From assembly GCA_016177775.1 (NCBI GenBank), contig JACOUQ010000013.1:117828-181827 (forward strand): 64,000 nt of DNA. The letters are read 5' to 3'. Below the pieces are notes generated by a model that was not told the origin of the DNA, searched no databases, and saw only the letters and a list, made by a program, of their open reading frames with translations. The translations under genes were made by a program, and so were the position numbers. This DNA is from Geobacter sp. Lineage in GTDB: Bacteria > Desulfobacterota > Desulfuromonadia > Geobacterales > Geobacteraceae. Below are positions 17,814 through 26,866 of the stretch, in pieces (the first letter of the stretch is position 1; the number at the start of each line of letters is the position of its first letter).

Positions 17814-19223
17814 GTGTTCCAGTACATCCGCTGGCAGGACATAGCCGACATCGTCATCATGACCGTTCTGGTGTACCAGCTGTACAGCTGGTTCAGGAAC
17901 ACCAAGGCGAAGCAGGTTGTGATCGGTCTGGCGCTGCTTGGGCTGATCTATCTGGTCACGAAGAACCTCGGTTTTTTCATGACCAGTTGGATCCTCCAGG
18001 AACTGGGCACCGTTCTCTTAGTTCTGATCGTCGTCCTCTTTCAGCAGGAAATCCGCCAGGCCCTCTATCGGTTCAGCCTGCTGCGAAACCTCTTCGACCG
18101 CCAGGGCGGCTCCCAGCCCCTGGACCTTGTCGAATTTTCCGCGGCGGTATTCGCCCTTGCCCGCGAGCGGACCGGATCGCTGATAGTCTTTCAACGCCGC
18201 GAGCCCTTGGACGAATATCTGCTGCATGGTGTCCGGCTGGATGCGGTGGCCAGCGGAGCCCTCATCACCAGCATTTTCAAGACCGTCTCGCCACTCCACG
18301 ACGGTGCGGTAGTCATCGCCGCCGGCCGGGTCCTCCAGGCGTCCTGCCACCTCCCCTTGTCACCCAATGCCGACATCCCCCGGTACTACGGGACCCGTCA
18401 CCGTGCAGGCCTTGGCCTTACGGAGCGTTCCGACGCGGTGGTGGTGGTCGTTTCCGAAGAGCGGGGCGAGGTTTCTCTGGCGGTTGAAGGAAGCCTTGAA
18501 CGGGTATTCACGCCAGAGGGGCTGGCGGAGCGGCTTCATCTCCTCCTTGCTCCGGCGGTACCCGAAACCGCCAAAATGACCGTAAAGAGGCGGCTGTTCG
18601 GCAATCTGCTGCCGAAGCTCGTCACTCTGCTGCTGGTGTGCGCCAGCTGGCTGATCATCACCGGCAGGGAGGGGGGGATCGTCACGGTGTCGGCACCGGT
18701 CAAGTTCCACAATTTTCCCGCTGGCTTGTCGCTGGTCAAGAGTTCGCCCGAGCATGTGGAACTTCAGCTGAAGATGTTCTCCCGCCTCATTCCCTCGCCA
18801 AACCTGCTCGATGTGGTTGCCGATGTTGACCTTGGGAAGATTCGGGAGGGGACCAATACGATCCCTGTGACCAGCGATGACATCAAGGTCCCGATCGGCG
18901 CGGTAGTTTCGGAAGTAAGCCCTTCCGCCGTAAGGGTGGTTGCTGACAGGAAGGTCACCAGGACGGTGCGGATTCAAGCAGGTCTGACTGGTAGTCTTCC
19001 TGGCGGGTTGAAGCTCCGCAGGGTCAAGGTCGAGCCGCAGACGGTGCTCCTGGAGGGTCCACAAAAACTCCTTGCCCAGATAGACGCAGTGCGGACCGAG
19101 GAGGTCGACCTGTCGACGGTCAGCCAGGGGGTGGTGCTGGAGAAGATACTGCTCTCTCCGGCATCCCAGGTTAAAATACTCCGTGAAGAGCCTGTAAAGG
19201 TGCGCCTGTCGGTCATTCGCTAG
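17814..19223 (+). CDS. cdaA: Diadenylate cyclase (CdaA type) fused to YbbR/CdaR-like domains
   Basis: 469 residues; GTG start at 17814 with AAAGGAAG upstream. Three N-terminal helices (about 9-27, 34-52, 58-75) precede a DAC/DisA_N domain with both catalytic motifs: DGA at 163-165 (PLHDGAVVI) and RHR at 195-197 (GTRHRAGLG). A fourth helix (about 262-281) leads into two YbbR-like repeats (about 285-469) that would lie outside the membrane. The enzyme makes c-di-AMP from two ATP. In most bacteria CdaA and its extracytoplasmic regulator CdaR (YbbR repeats) are separate neighbouring genes; here they form one chain. The 5' leader contains a GGGGG/CCCCC hairpin (about 17761-17776) of unknown meaning. 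Confidence 0.9.
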   Translation: MFQYIRWQDIADIVIMTVLVYQLYSWFRNTKAKQVVIGLALLGLIYLVTKNLGFFMTSWILQELGTVLLVLIVVLFQQEIRQALYRFSLLRNLFDRQGGSQPLDLVEFSAAVFALARERTGSLIVFQRREPLDEYLLHGVRLDAVASGALITSIFKTVSPLHDGAVVIAAGRVLQASCHLPLSPNADIPRYYGTRHRAGLGLTERSDAVVVVVSEERGEVSLAVEGSLERVFTPEGLAERLHLLLAPAVPETAKMTVKRRLFGNLLPKLVTLLLVCASWLIITGREGGIVTVSAPVKFHNFPAGLSLVKSSPEHVELQLKMFSRLIPSPNLLDVVADVDLGKIREGTNTIPVTSDDIKVPIGAVVSEVSPSAVRVVADRKVTRTVRIQAGLTGSLPGGLKLRRVKVEPQTVLLEGPQKLLAQIDAVRTEEVDLSTVSQGVVLEKILLSPASQVKILREEPVKVRLSVIR

Positions 19224-19243
19224 CTCAATGGCATATTTGGGGG

Positions 19244-19272
19244 TTGACAAAACGCTTTTTTGTGTTTTAAAA
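19244..19272 (+). promoter_or_regulatory. Sigma-70-type promoter for the LysM/NlpC gene
   Basis: TTGACA at 19244-19249, a 17-base spacer and TTAAAA at 19267-19272 (TAAAAT one base later also fits). It lies 45 bases before the start codon. Confidence 0.6.
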
Positions 19273-19317
19273 TGTCGTGTCCCTCGCGGGCTATAGTAAA
19301 ACATGGAAGGAGGGTGC

Positions 19318-20343
19318 ATGCATAATTGCATACGATTATTCCTGCTGTGCGTTATTCTGTCGGCCTTTCCTTCGCTCGCTCTCGCTGCAAAGACGCACCG
19401 GGTAAAAAAGAGCGAAACCCTTTACTCCCTCGCCAAGAAATACCACGTCAACGTCGACGCCCTCAAATCCGCCAACAATCTGGTCAGCAACAAATTAAAA
19501 AATGGCACGGTCCTGGTTATTCCGTCACGCACCGTTGCTGCATCCGAAGATGCTCCGTCCCGCCTTACCTGCAAGGTCAGGAAAGGTGAGACCCTCTCCA
19601 GGGTAGCCCGCAGGACCGGTGTGTCCGTTGCGGAGTTGAAGCGCCTGAACGGGCTTAAGAGCGGCCGGCTCAAGCCGGGGAAGGTGCTGGTTCTGAAGGA
19701 GGCCGACCCGGCCGATGCTTCGCCGAAAAAGGTTGCAAAGCGTTATTTCCTGAAAAACCCGGATCTCTTCGACGAGAAGGAATACGCACAGAATCTTGCC
19801 GAGTTGACGGAATTCGATCCTGATCGCCAGGTGGACCTGACCAAGAACGTCGAGTTGAAGGTCGATACAAATGTCAAGCGACTGAAGCAGAAAGCATACA
19901 GCTTTCTCGGCGCGCGCTATCGTTTCGGCGGCTCCAGCCGCAACAGCCTGGATTGCTCCAGCTTCGTCCAGCAGGTGTTCCGCCAGATGGACGTGCAGCT
20001 GCCGCGTACGGCCCGCGAGCAGTTCAACGTCGGCAACGAGGTGCTCTCCAGTAATCTGCAGAAGGGTGATCTCATCTTCTTCCGCACCTATGCTTCTTTT
20101 CCGTCCCACGTGGGTATTTATCTGGGGGACAACAAGATGATCCACGCCTCGTCTCGTGACAGACGGGTGGTGATATCCTCGATGAATACACCTTACTACC
20201 GGTCTCGTTACATTGGTGCAAAGCGTATTGCCAAGATCAATCCGGAATCGTTCAACCTGGACGAGCTGCTTCTCGGGGTCGAGGAAGAACAGGTAGAAGA
20301 TGTTGACGGGAATGATGTTATGGGGATCAGTCTGAACAACTAG
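19318..20343 (+). CDS. LysM-LysM-NlpC/P60 cell wall endopeptidase
   Basis: 341 residues from the ATG at 19318 (GGAGGG just upstream; an in-frame ATG 15 bases earlier lies ahead of that site). Signal peptide MHNCIRLFLLCVILSAFPSLALAA. Two LysM domains follow: HRVKKSETLYSLAKKYHV... and CKVRKGETLSRVARRTGV..., which bind peptidoglycan glycan. A linker leads to an NlpC/P60 domain with Cys213 (LDCSSF), His264 (PSHVGIYLG) and His276 (IHASS) as the likely catalytic set. It should cleave stem peptides in the periplasm. It follows the c-di-AMP synthase gene, a wall-stress-linked signal, but has its own promoter. Confidence 0.92.
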   Translation: MHNCIRLFLLCVILSAFPSLALAAKTHRVKKSETLYSLAKKYHVNVDALKSANNLVSNKLKNGTVLVIPSRTVAASEDAPSRLTCKVRKGETLSRVARRTGVSVAELKRLNGLKSGRLKPGKVLVLKEADPADASPKKVAKRYFLKNPDLFDEKEYAQNLAELTEFDPDRQVDLTKNVELKVDTNVKRLKQKAYSFLGARYRFGGSSRNSLDCSSFVQQVFRQMDVQLPRTAREQFNVGNEVLSSNLQKGDLIFFRTYASFPSHVGIYLGDNKMIHASSRDRRVVISSMNTPYYRSRYIGAKRIAKINPESFNLDELLLGVEEEQVEDVDGNDVMGISLNN

Positions 20344-20364
20344 ATGTTAATCACGAACGGCATG

Positions 20365-20394
20365 AAAAAATCCGGCTCCTGGCCGGATTTTTTT
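20365..20394 (+). terminator. Terminator of the LysM/NlpC gene
   Basis: AAAAAATCCGGC / GCCGGATTTTTTT hairpin with a 5-base loop, 22 bases after the stop. Confidence 0.88.
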
Positions 20395-20406
20395 GTTTGA
20401 GGGTGC

Positions 20407-22095
20407 ATGAAAATCCTTCTTGCCTATAAAGCCAATGAAGATGGGGCCAAGGACCCCTTTACTTCGCTCCTTCCCACGGGGCTGGGCTACATCAATGCCT
20501 GGCTGTGCGCCAATGGATTACGGTCCCGAGTGGCAAACTTCTCCGGTTTCAGCTGGAAGGAGACCGAGGCTGAGTTTGCCCGGCTTTCTCCTGACATAGT
20601 CGGCATTTCCCAGTTCACCCACAACCGTTTTGCAGCTTTGAGACTTGCCAAGCTGGCTAAAAAGGTTAATCCGGCCTGCCGGGTGGTGCTCGGCGGGGCG
20701 CATGCCGCTTCCAGATACGAGCAGGTGCTGAGCAGCAGCCACGATGTGGAGGTGGTGGTGATGGGGGAAGGGGAGGAGACCTTCCGCGAACTGGCCGAAG
20801 CATGGGCTGCAAGCCGCGCCCCCGAACTGGAGCGGATCGGGGGGATCGCGTTCCGCAAAGGTGGCAGGTTAGTGGTGACACTTCCGCGGAAACCGCTGGC
20901 TGACCTGGATTCTCTTCCTTATCCTGCCAGCTACATGGCGGACGCGACCGGCGTTGACCTTCGGCGGCAGATGGAATTCGTCATAACCTCCCGCGGTTGC
21001 CCGGCGCAATGCCATTTCTGCTCTTCTCCCGGATTCTGGAGGAGAAACCTCCGGTACCGATCTCCCAGCAACATCGTCGAGGAAATTCGCTATCTCCGCG
21101 ATCATCACGGCATCATCTATTTTTCCTTCCGGGACGATACATTTACCGCGGACCGGGAGCGCGTCATCGAATTCTGCCGGCTGCTCATTGAGGAAAGGCT
21201 CTTCATCCTATGGAACTGCCAGTCGCGCGTCACGGCCGTGGATGCGAATATGCTCGGCTGGATGAAGCGTGCCGGGTGCGAGTGTGTCCAGTTTGGCGTG
21301 GAATCTGGTTCCAGGCGGGTGCTGGAGATTCTCGGCAAGCGGATAACCTCGGAGCAGATCGTCCGTGCCGCCCGCCTTACCCGCGATGCCGGTATCAATC
21401 TTTCGATTTACCTGATTACGGGGGTGCCGGGGGAGACGAGGGAAGACCTCGGGGAAACACTCCGGCTGATAGAAACCATCCGCCCGCATGATGGGCAGGT
21501 GGCTCCGCTCGCCTATTATCCAGGCACGAGCCTCTATGAAGAGGCTGTGCGCTCCGGACTTGCAGAAGCCGGGATGTTCGAGGTGGAAAGGACTGCCGGG
21601 CTGTATGTCCGCCACGACCGGTTCGTGACCACTGCCATGGAGGAGATTTCCGCAAAGCTCTGGACCGTGGGAGAGAAAAGCCGCTACACGCGCCGCGATT
21701 TTGCTCGCCATGTGGAAACGGCAGGGTGGTGTCACGCCACGGCCTTCATGGCTGGGGAAGAGTGTCGAGGGAGAGGCGACTGGAAGGGGGCTGAACGCTG
21801 GTATCGGGAGATGACGGTTCGCGAGCCGGACAATCCGTGGGGGTGGCTGTTGATTGCCGAATTGTTCGCCGACGAAGGTTTGTTTGCAGACGCAGAAGCC
21901 GCGTATGAGGCGGTTATTCGGCTTGTGCCTGCTTATGCGCCAGCCTTTGCGGCGCTGGGGGAAATATGGATGGCAATGGGGGATCGACGGATGGCAGAAC
22001 AGCATTTTCGCCGCTGTCTGGAACTGCATCCCCAAGACCAATCAGCGCGGGAGGGTTTGAAGCAGTTGGCCGCACAGAGGCGGAAAAGGAATTGA
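20407..22095 (+). CDS. B12-binding radical SAM protein with C-terminal TPRs
   Basis: 562 residues; ATG preceded by GAGGGTG. N-terminal cobalamin-binding domain (GLGYINAWL, DIVGISQFTHNRF, CRVVLGGAHA, VVVMGEGEETF). Radical SAM core with the [4Fe-4S] cysteines Cys198, Cys202 and Cys205 (GCPAQCHFC), then ESGSRRVLEILGKR and YLITGVPGETRED. The C-terminal 120 residues form tetratricopeptide repeats (NPWGWLLIAELFADEGLFADAEAAYEA...). The layout is that of class B radical SAM enzymes that methylate or rearrange unactivated carbons in lipids or natural products. The canonical B12 His motif (DxHxxG) is not seen, so cobalamin may bind base-off without it, or not at all. It is monocistronic between terminators. 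Confidence 0.85.
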   Translation: MKILLAYKANEDGAKDPFTSLLPTGLGYINAWLCANGLRSRVANFSGFSWKETEAEFARLSPDIVGISQFTHNRFAALRLAKLAKKVNPACRVVLGGAHAASRYEQVLSSSHDVEVVVMGEGEETFRELAEAWAASRAPELERIGGIAFRKGGRLVVTLPRKPLADLDSLPYPASYMADATGVDLRRQMEFVITSRGCPAQCHFCSSPGFWRRNLRYRSPSNIVEEIRYLRDHHGIIYFSFRDDTFTADRERVIEFCRLLIEERLFILWNCQSRVTAVDANMLGWMKRAGCECVQFGVESGSRRVLEILGKRITSEQIVRAARLTRDAGINLSIYLITGVPGETREDLGETLRLIETIRPHDGQVAPLAYYPGTSLYEEAVRSGLAEAGMFEVERTAGLYVRHDRFVTTAMEEISAKLWTVGEKSRYTRRDFARHVETAGWCHATAFMAGEECRGRGDWKGAERWYREMTVREPDNPWGWLLIAELFADEGLFADAEAAYEAVIRLVPAYAPAFAALGEIWMAMGDRRMAEQHFRRCLELHPQDQSAREGLKQLAAQRRKRN

Positions 22096-22111
22096 ACCGA
22101 TAGCAGCAAAC

Positions 22112-22145
22112 AAAAAAGGCGGGCCATTTCGGGCTCGCCTTTTTT
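22112..22145 (+). terminator. Bidirectional terminator between convergent genes
   Basis: AAAAAAGGCGGGCC / GGGCTCGCCTTTTTT hairpin with loop ATTTC. The A and T runs on both sides let it serve the radical SAM gene and the convergent lipoprotein gene. Confidence 0.85.
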
Positions 22146-22173
22146 GTTTCCGTATATGGCTGGAAGGAGTCTG

Positions 22174-22569
22174 CTATTTCTCGACGCGCAGGCCGGGAGC
22201 AAAGATGACGCTCTCGAAGGTGCGGTTGAGGGTCTTGCTCTGATAGTTGACCATCGGCGGTGAGTCGGGGAATTCGACTGATTCGCCAGCCTTGACGTCG
22301 GATTTCGGAACGGCAACCCACACCTTCTTCCCTTTTTCGTCGACTTCCACGTAGGTCCACTCGCCAGCCTGCAGCGTGCTGACAACCTTGCCCTTATGTC
22401 CAGCACCGGCAGGGATTTCCTGCGCCTTGATACCGGCATGGGGATCGCCACCGGCTGCGCCCGGCATCGCGCCCTGGGGAGCTTCCTTGGGAGCTTCGGT
22501 TTTCTGCTTGCAGCCACCGACGGCCACAAGAGCCGTGATTGCCAGAATCACCAATACATTCCTTTTCAC
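22174..22569 (-). CDS. Small lipoprotein with OB-like domain (NrfJ-like)
   Basis: 131 residues from the GTG at 22569, six bases after AAGGAGG; longer frames lack a ribosome binding site. Signal with lipobox (VAVGGC), a Pro/Ala/Gly-rich linker, then a compact domain (GKVVSTLQAGEWTYVEVDEKGKKVWVAVPKSDVKAGESVEF). This resembles small NrfJ-type periplasmic proteins seen near cytochromes, but no cytochrome gene is nearby. The function is unknown. It is the last gene of the minus-strand run rluA - asmA-like - lipoprotein. Confidence 0.75.
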   Translation of the reverse strand: MKRNVLVILAITALVAVGGCKQKTEAPKEAPQGAMPGAAGGDPHAGIKAQEIPAGAGHKGKVVSTLQAGEWTYVEVDEKGKKVWVAVPKSDVKAGESVEFPDSPPMVNYQSKTLNRTFESVIFAPGLRVEK

Positions 22570-22654
22570 TTCGAACCTCCTTCTTGGGGTTATAATTGTT
22601 TGCAGTGCGATTAATAGCACAAGTCGTAAAATATCTCCAATAAAAAAATCACTT

Positions 22655-25600
22655 TCAGTTGCCTAGGATGACCTCTCCGGTATCCGTTATCAGTTTCCCT
22701 GGGAGCTGGAAGAGACGCTTGAAGATGTCGAACACTCCCTTTGTCATGGATTTCACCGGGATTGCCGTAACCATCGGGTCTTCCCAGTTCCCCTTTGCTT
22801 CGAAATAGGTGGTCACCAGGGTCTTTTCCCTGCCGGTGAGGACCCACCCCACGATCGGTATCCGGCTCACGACTTTGTCCACGGTCTGGAGCGGCTGGGT
22901 GCCAACGGTCATGTTCAATTCGCGTTTCAGCATGTCGGCGCTGCCGACTACGGAGATATTGATGGCATCGCTGTCCATGAACAGGTCCTGGGTCGACACC
23001 TGGCCGTCGTGAATTGCGAGCGTGCCGCGGATCTCGTTATACGGCATGCCGCTCGACACCATGTCCGGGAGTTGAAATTTCAACAGCTGGGAGAAATTCA
23101 GTATGGAAAAGATCTTGGAAAGAAGGGAAAAGCGACGCAGGACTCCCTCTTCGCAGTTGATGTTCATCGAGCCCAGGGCAGTGCGCTTGAGATCGTTCAG
23201 TTCCGATCCCTTTGCGGTAAGGTCGCCTGTGATGGTGGCTGTTCCGGTAATCAACTTCTTCTCGACGCCGAAGACTTGCAGGAGTTGCTCGGCAGAGATC
23301 TTGCGCAGGTTGTAGGAAAGCTGCATGCGCGGCCCCTTCTCCACGCCGAAGTCGAATCTCCCGGTCCCGGCCAGTTCTCCGCCCAATGCCTGCATTTGCA
23401 GATTTTGCAGGTAAAGGACACGGTTATCCATGTTGAGGTCGGCGTGCAGCTTCTTGAACGGCAGCCGGTACAGTTTGCCGGCAAAGGCGTTTATATTGGC
23501 CTTGACGCTGTATGCTATTGGCGGCTCGCTGCTCTTGCGCTCCGGCTCCAGGGTCGCAAGCAGAATGAGATCGTCCAGTTCCAGGTTGGGAGCAGAGAGA
23601 TTCAAATCCATCTTCTTGGTGTCCGAATTCTGCACTGTGCCGCTCAGATTGAATATGGAACGGTTCATCTGCGCCGACAGGGTCTTGATGGTCAGGATGC
23701 GGTTCTGGAGCGAGATATTGGCGCGCACCTTGTCTATTCCGGTGGCCTGTCCCGTGGTTCGCATACCCAGGTCGGCAAAGGAAAGATGCGGTGACGTGAA
23801 GGTGAGGTTCAGGGAAGGGTTGTCGAAATCAACTATCGACCCTTTCCCGTAGATCATGGAGCTCCCCAGCTTCCCGGCAAGATTGGAAGATTCCAGGGAA
23901 TTCCCGGTGAAACGGACAGCGCCATCCAGATTGCTTACCGGCTTTATGTCGCCCGTTGGTTTGAATGAAGCGCCGGAAAACGAAAGAGCGCCGTTCCATC
24001 GCATTTCGGAGGGTTTTCCCGGCAGGCTCTCCCCCTTGATATTGGCCTGCATTTTTCCTGCCGGTTGATAATTTTTTACTGCCGGGAGCATGGGGGCGAT
24101 GTCCTGGAGCGGGAACTGGTTGGTCTTGATCGCCATTGCCAGCTTGCCACGGTTGGCAAACCGGTAGCTTGCCGAAGCAGCCAGTGAAAGCGGGGGGAGG
24201 GTTGCAGTCAGGGCGTTGACCCGGAACTCCTCCTCGTTGATCGTTGTCTTGAAGTTGAGATGGAGTGGCTTCCCTGCGGGTTTGCTCATGATGTCGGTAT
24301 AGATGAAGGCTGCTGGCCCAAGCTCCCAGTCGCCGTTCAGGGAATAGTTCGAGCTGGTGCCATCACCGGCGAGGGCCAGGCGTGAGTTCCCCACCAGTCC
24401 AAGTTTACCGGTTTTCGTGGTCATGAGCAGCCAGGCGGCTTCGGGCTGCCGTGGGGTCATGGTCATGGTGAAGGGATAGGTGCAGGGGTTATTCAGCGGG
24501 TAGTCGGTTATCCGGCCGTTCAAGGTGAATGGGGAGGTGCCGAAGTTCGCAGACATGCCGGAAAGGATAAAATCCTTCCCGAGCATTTCCAGGTTCCCTT
24601 TGATTCCGTTGAAGGCCGGCACGTTCGGCCCGAAGGTGAGGAGGCCGTTTTCCACTGTTCCCCGTATATGGAGGACATTGTAGTTGGTCCCCACCTCCAT
24701 GTGCGCGATCTGGCTGACCCGCCCCTCAAGTTTTCCTTCATCCAGTTTGTACGTTCCCCCCTTGATACGCTGTTCGATGAACTCGGAGGTGTCCTTTACG
24801 ATAATGCCGTAGGGGATGTATTGCCCGAAACTCTCCAGGCGGAAGGTGGATGTGGCGGCCTTGGCCGCGATGCGGGGGTCGGGGGTATCCAGGTCGCTTA
24901 TGGCGAAGCTCCCCTTGACGCCCAGTCCGTCGACGAAGAGGTCAACGGTTTTCACGGAGATCTCTTTCGGATCGAGGGACATGGCGTATTTCAGTCGGAC
25001 TTCTCGTGGCGTGAGGGAGGCATGGAAGACCTGAGGGTAAGTCAGTTGCAGGCCGGTCACGCGGAAAGAGCCGTCTGCCTTGAATTCGGACAGTTTTCCC
25101 TTGAAGGTGGTGTCAGTGTCGAGGCGGCCGGCCAGCTTCTGGAAAGGGACGTATTTGCGGTAATAGGGCCAGTACCGGTCGGCGTCGATGTTCCTGAGCA
25201 TTATGCGGGCGTCGAGCCGGCTGTCGGTGAACGGCTTTCCCTTTGCCGCCAGCCTTGCCTTCCCCTTGAGGGAAACCTCGCCTTTTTTTCCTTCTCCCGG
25301 AAGGAGGGAGGATATTTCCACTTTGCAGTTTTCGTCTCTGGCCAGGTCGCTCAAGTAGAGATCGAGATCTTCCGCAGCATGAGTCACCGGGGTGGTGGTG
25401 GCGTAGGCATCCACGAACCTGACGTATCCCGTCTTGATGCGGAGACCCTTGATGTGCAGCGGCGTTTTCTCTTCCCCCCGTTTTTCCAGAAGGTCGGAAA
25501 TATTGAAGACGCCGGCAGTATCGCGGCTCAGGTTCACATAGGGATGGTCAAGGGTCATCTTCTTCAGCACCAGCCTCTTCTCCAGGAGGGGGAGCAGGGC

Positions 25601-25885
25601 GATCCCGAAGGTCAGGCGCTCGGTTTTGACCAGGGTAGAAACGCCGTCCCGGTCCTTGACCACGATGTTGGTGAAGGTGAAGGATGGACCATAGCGGAGG
25701 GAAAACGCCCCTTTTTCATAGAAGACCGGGCGGTTCAGGGTCCTTTGCACCTCGGAAAGGATCTCCTCCTTATATGTATCAAGGTGCAGGAGCCGGGTAA
25801 GGATGACGGTCGCAGCGCCGCTGACGACGAAGATGACGGCGAGGATGGATATAATGATGAGGAGCTTTTTTCTGCTTATGCGCAT
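22655..25885 (-). CDS. AsmA-family protein
   Basis: 1,076 residues. One N-terminal helix (KKLLIIISILAVIFVVSGAATVIL) anchors a long periplasmic beta-rich chain. The N-terminal AsmA signature is clear: FYEKGAFSLRYGPSFTFTNIVVKDRDG, LPLLEKRLVLKKMTLDHPYVNLSRDTAGVFNISDLL. The C-terminus has the AsmA-like end (LSKIFSILNFSQLL, MPYNEIRGTLAIHDGQVSTQDLFMDSDAINISVVGSADM... TVGTQPLQTVDKVVSRIPIVGWVLTG). AsmA/TamB/YhdP proteins are thought to bridge the periplasm and carry phospholipids to the outer membrane. It lies 43 bases downstream of the RluA gene and probably shares its transcript. Confidence 0.88.
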   Translation of the reverse strand: MRISRKKLLIIISILAVIFVVSGAATVILTRLLHLDTYKEEILSEVQRTLNRPVFYEKGAFSLRYGPSFTFTNIVVKDRDGVSTLVKTERLTFGIALLPLLEKRLVLKKMTLDHPYVNLSRDTAGVFNISDLLEKRGEEKTPLHIKGLRIKTGYVRFVDAYATTTPVTHAAEDLDLYLSDLARDENCKVEISSLLPGEGKKGEVSLKGKARLAAKGKPFTDSRLDARIMLRNIDADRYWPYYRKYVPFQKLAGRLDTDTTFKGKLSEFKADGSFRVTGLQLTYPQVFHASLTPREVRLKYAMSLDPKEISVKTVDLFVDGLGVKGSFAISDLDTPDPRIAAKAATSTFRLESFGQYIPYGIIVKDTSEFIEQRIKGGTYKLDEGKLEGRVSQIAHMEVGTNYNVLHIRGTVENGLLTFGPNVPAFNGIKGNLEMLGKDFILSGMSANFGTSPFTLNGRITDYPLNNPCTYPFTMTMTPRQPEAAWLLMTTKTGKLGLVGNSRLALAGDGTSSNYSLNGDWELGPAAFIYTDIMSKPAGKPLHLNFKTTINEEEFRVNALTATLPPLSLAASASYRFANRGKLAMAIKTNQFPLQDIAPMLPAVKNYQPAGKMQANIKGESLPGKPSEMRWNGALSFSGASFKPTGDIKPVSNLDGAVRFTGNSLESSNLAGKLGSSMIYGKGSIVDFDNPSLNLTFTSPHLSFADLGMRTTGQATGIDKVRANISLQNRILTIKTLSAQMNRSIFNLSGTVQNSDTKKMDLNLSAPNLELDDLILLATLEPERKSSEPPIAYSVKANINAFAGKLYRLPFKKLHADLNMDNRVLYLQNLQMQALGGELAGTGRFDFGVEKGPRMQLSYNLRKISAEQLLQVFGVEKKLITGTATITGDLTAKGSELNDLKRTALGSMNINCEEGVLRRFSLLSKIFSILNFSQLLKFQLPDMVSSGMPYNEIRGTLAIHDGQVSTQDLFMDSDAINISVVGSADMLKRELNMTVGTQPLQTVDKVVSRIPIVGWVLTGREKTLVTTYFEAKGNWEDPMVTAIPVKSMTKGVFDIFKRLFQLPGKLITDTGEVILGN

Positions 25886-25928
25886 ACTGGAAAATTATAA
25901 ACTGTTTTTCACGTGGAGTAAAATCTAA

Positions 25929-26819
25929 TTACGGCAGCTTCGGCAGGCGCTCCAGTAACTCGCGGGATTTGTCGCCTGCCAGCAGGTTGATTATATGGAC
26001 GAGCCCGCCGGGTAACGGCGCGTGCACCGTGAGTTCTCTCCCTGTCTCCGGATGGAGCAGTCCGACCCTGAAGGCATGGAGCGCGTGGCCTGGATAGTCG
26101 TGGAGCGCCATCCCCCGGTATCGGATATCTCCTAGGATGGGGTGCCCGATCCCCGCGAGGTGGCGGCGGATCTGGTGGGTGCGGCCGCTGATGGGCCATA
26201 CCGCCAGCAGGGCCGCGCCTTCTCCCTGGAAGAGGACCTGATAGCGGGTTTCCGACTCCTTCCCGTCCAGCGGGGCCGTGATAGTTCCCTCCGGGGTGAG
26301 TGTACCCTCCGCCACAGCCAGGTATAGTTTTGCCAGCCCGGTTTCCTTGACGAACCGGCCGAACATCCCGGCGCTCGTTGCGCTCTTGGCCATGATGACC
26401 GCACCGGATGTGCCGCGGTCGATGCGGTTCACGGGTCTCAACTTGATCTCTGTCTCCCTCAGTCGGAGGATATACTCTTCGGCGATCTCCACCAGGTTGC
26501 GACCTTCGTCCTCCGCAGCCCTGTGCACTGGAATGCCTGGCTCCTTGTCAATGACCATGATCCGGTCGTCCTCGTAGAGGATGTCCACTTCGGGCCGCGC
26601 GGCCCCCAGAAACCCGCCGGTCCTGGCGCTCTCCTTGAGGGTCACGGTATCCCCCAGGCGAAGCATGGTGTCGGGTGTTACCTGAGCGCCGTTCAACGCA
26701 AGGTGCCCCGATTTTATCAGCTTTCGCGCATAGGAGAGGGGGGCGGTTGGCATGAGGTTCTGCAGGAAGCTCTCCACCCTGCGGCAATGGTCGTGAGGTT
26801 CGATCTCGAATTTCAGCAT
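25929..26819 (-). CDS. RluA-family pseudouridine synthase
   Basis: 296 residues from the ATG at 26819 (MLKFEIEPHDH). The frame is open further upstream, but that part runs through an inverted-repeat element and has no family match. An N-terminal S4-like domain (RRVESFLQNLMP...LSYARKLIKSGHLALNG) precedes the RluA catalytic domain with LRPVNRIDRGTSGAVIMAKS (catalytic Asp in RIDRGTSG), SGRTHQIRRHLAGIGHPILGD and HALHAFRVGLLHP. It isomerises uridine to pseudouridine in rRNA or tRNA; the target site (RluC, RluD or TruC type) is not decidable here. Confidence 0.9.
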   Translation of the reverse strand: MLKFEIEPHDHCRRVESFLQNLMPTAPLSYARKLIKSGHLALNGAQVTPDTMLRLGDTVTLKESARTGGFLGAARPEVDILYEDDRIMVIDKEPGIPVHRAAEDEGRNLVEIAEEYILRLRETEIKLRPVNRIDRGTSGAVIMAKSATSAGMFGRFVKETGLAKLYLAVAEGTLTPEGTITAPLDGKESETRYQVLFQGEGAALLAVWPISGRTHQIRRHLAGIGHPILGDIRYRGMALHDYPGHALHAFRVGLLHPETGRELTVHAPLPGGLVHIINLLAGDKSRELLERLPKLP

Positions 26820-26866
26820 GGGTGCAGTATAGCCTCTGGCAAGAGAGCGCGCAAGGCGAGTTTTTT

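Noticed and set aside
24668..25900. Plus-strand frame of 410 codons opposite the AsmA-like gene
   Set aside because: No motif or signal; the minus-strand AsmA reading is strongly supported.
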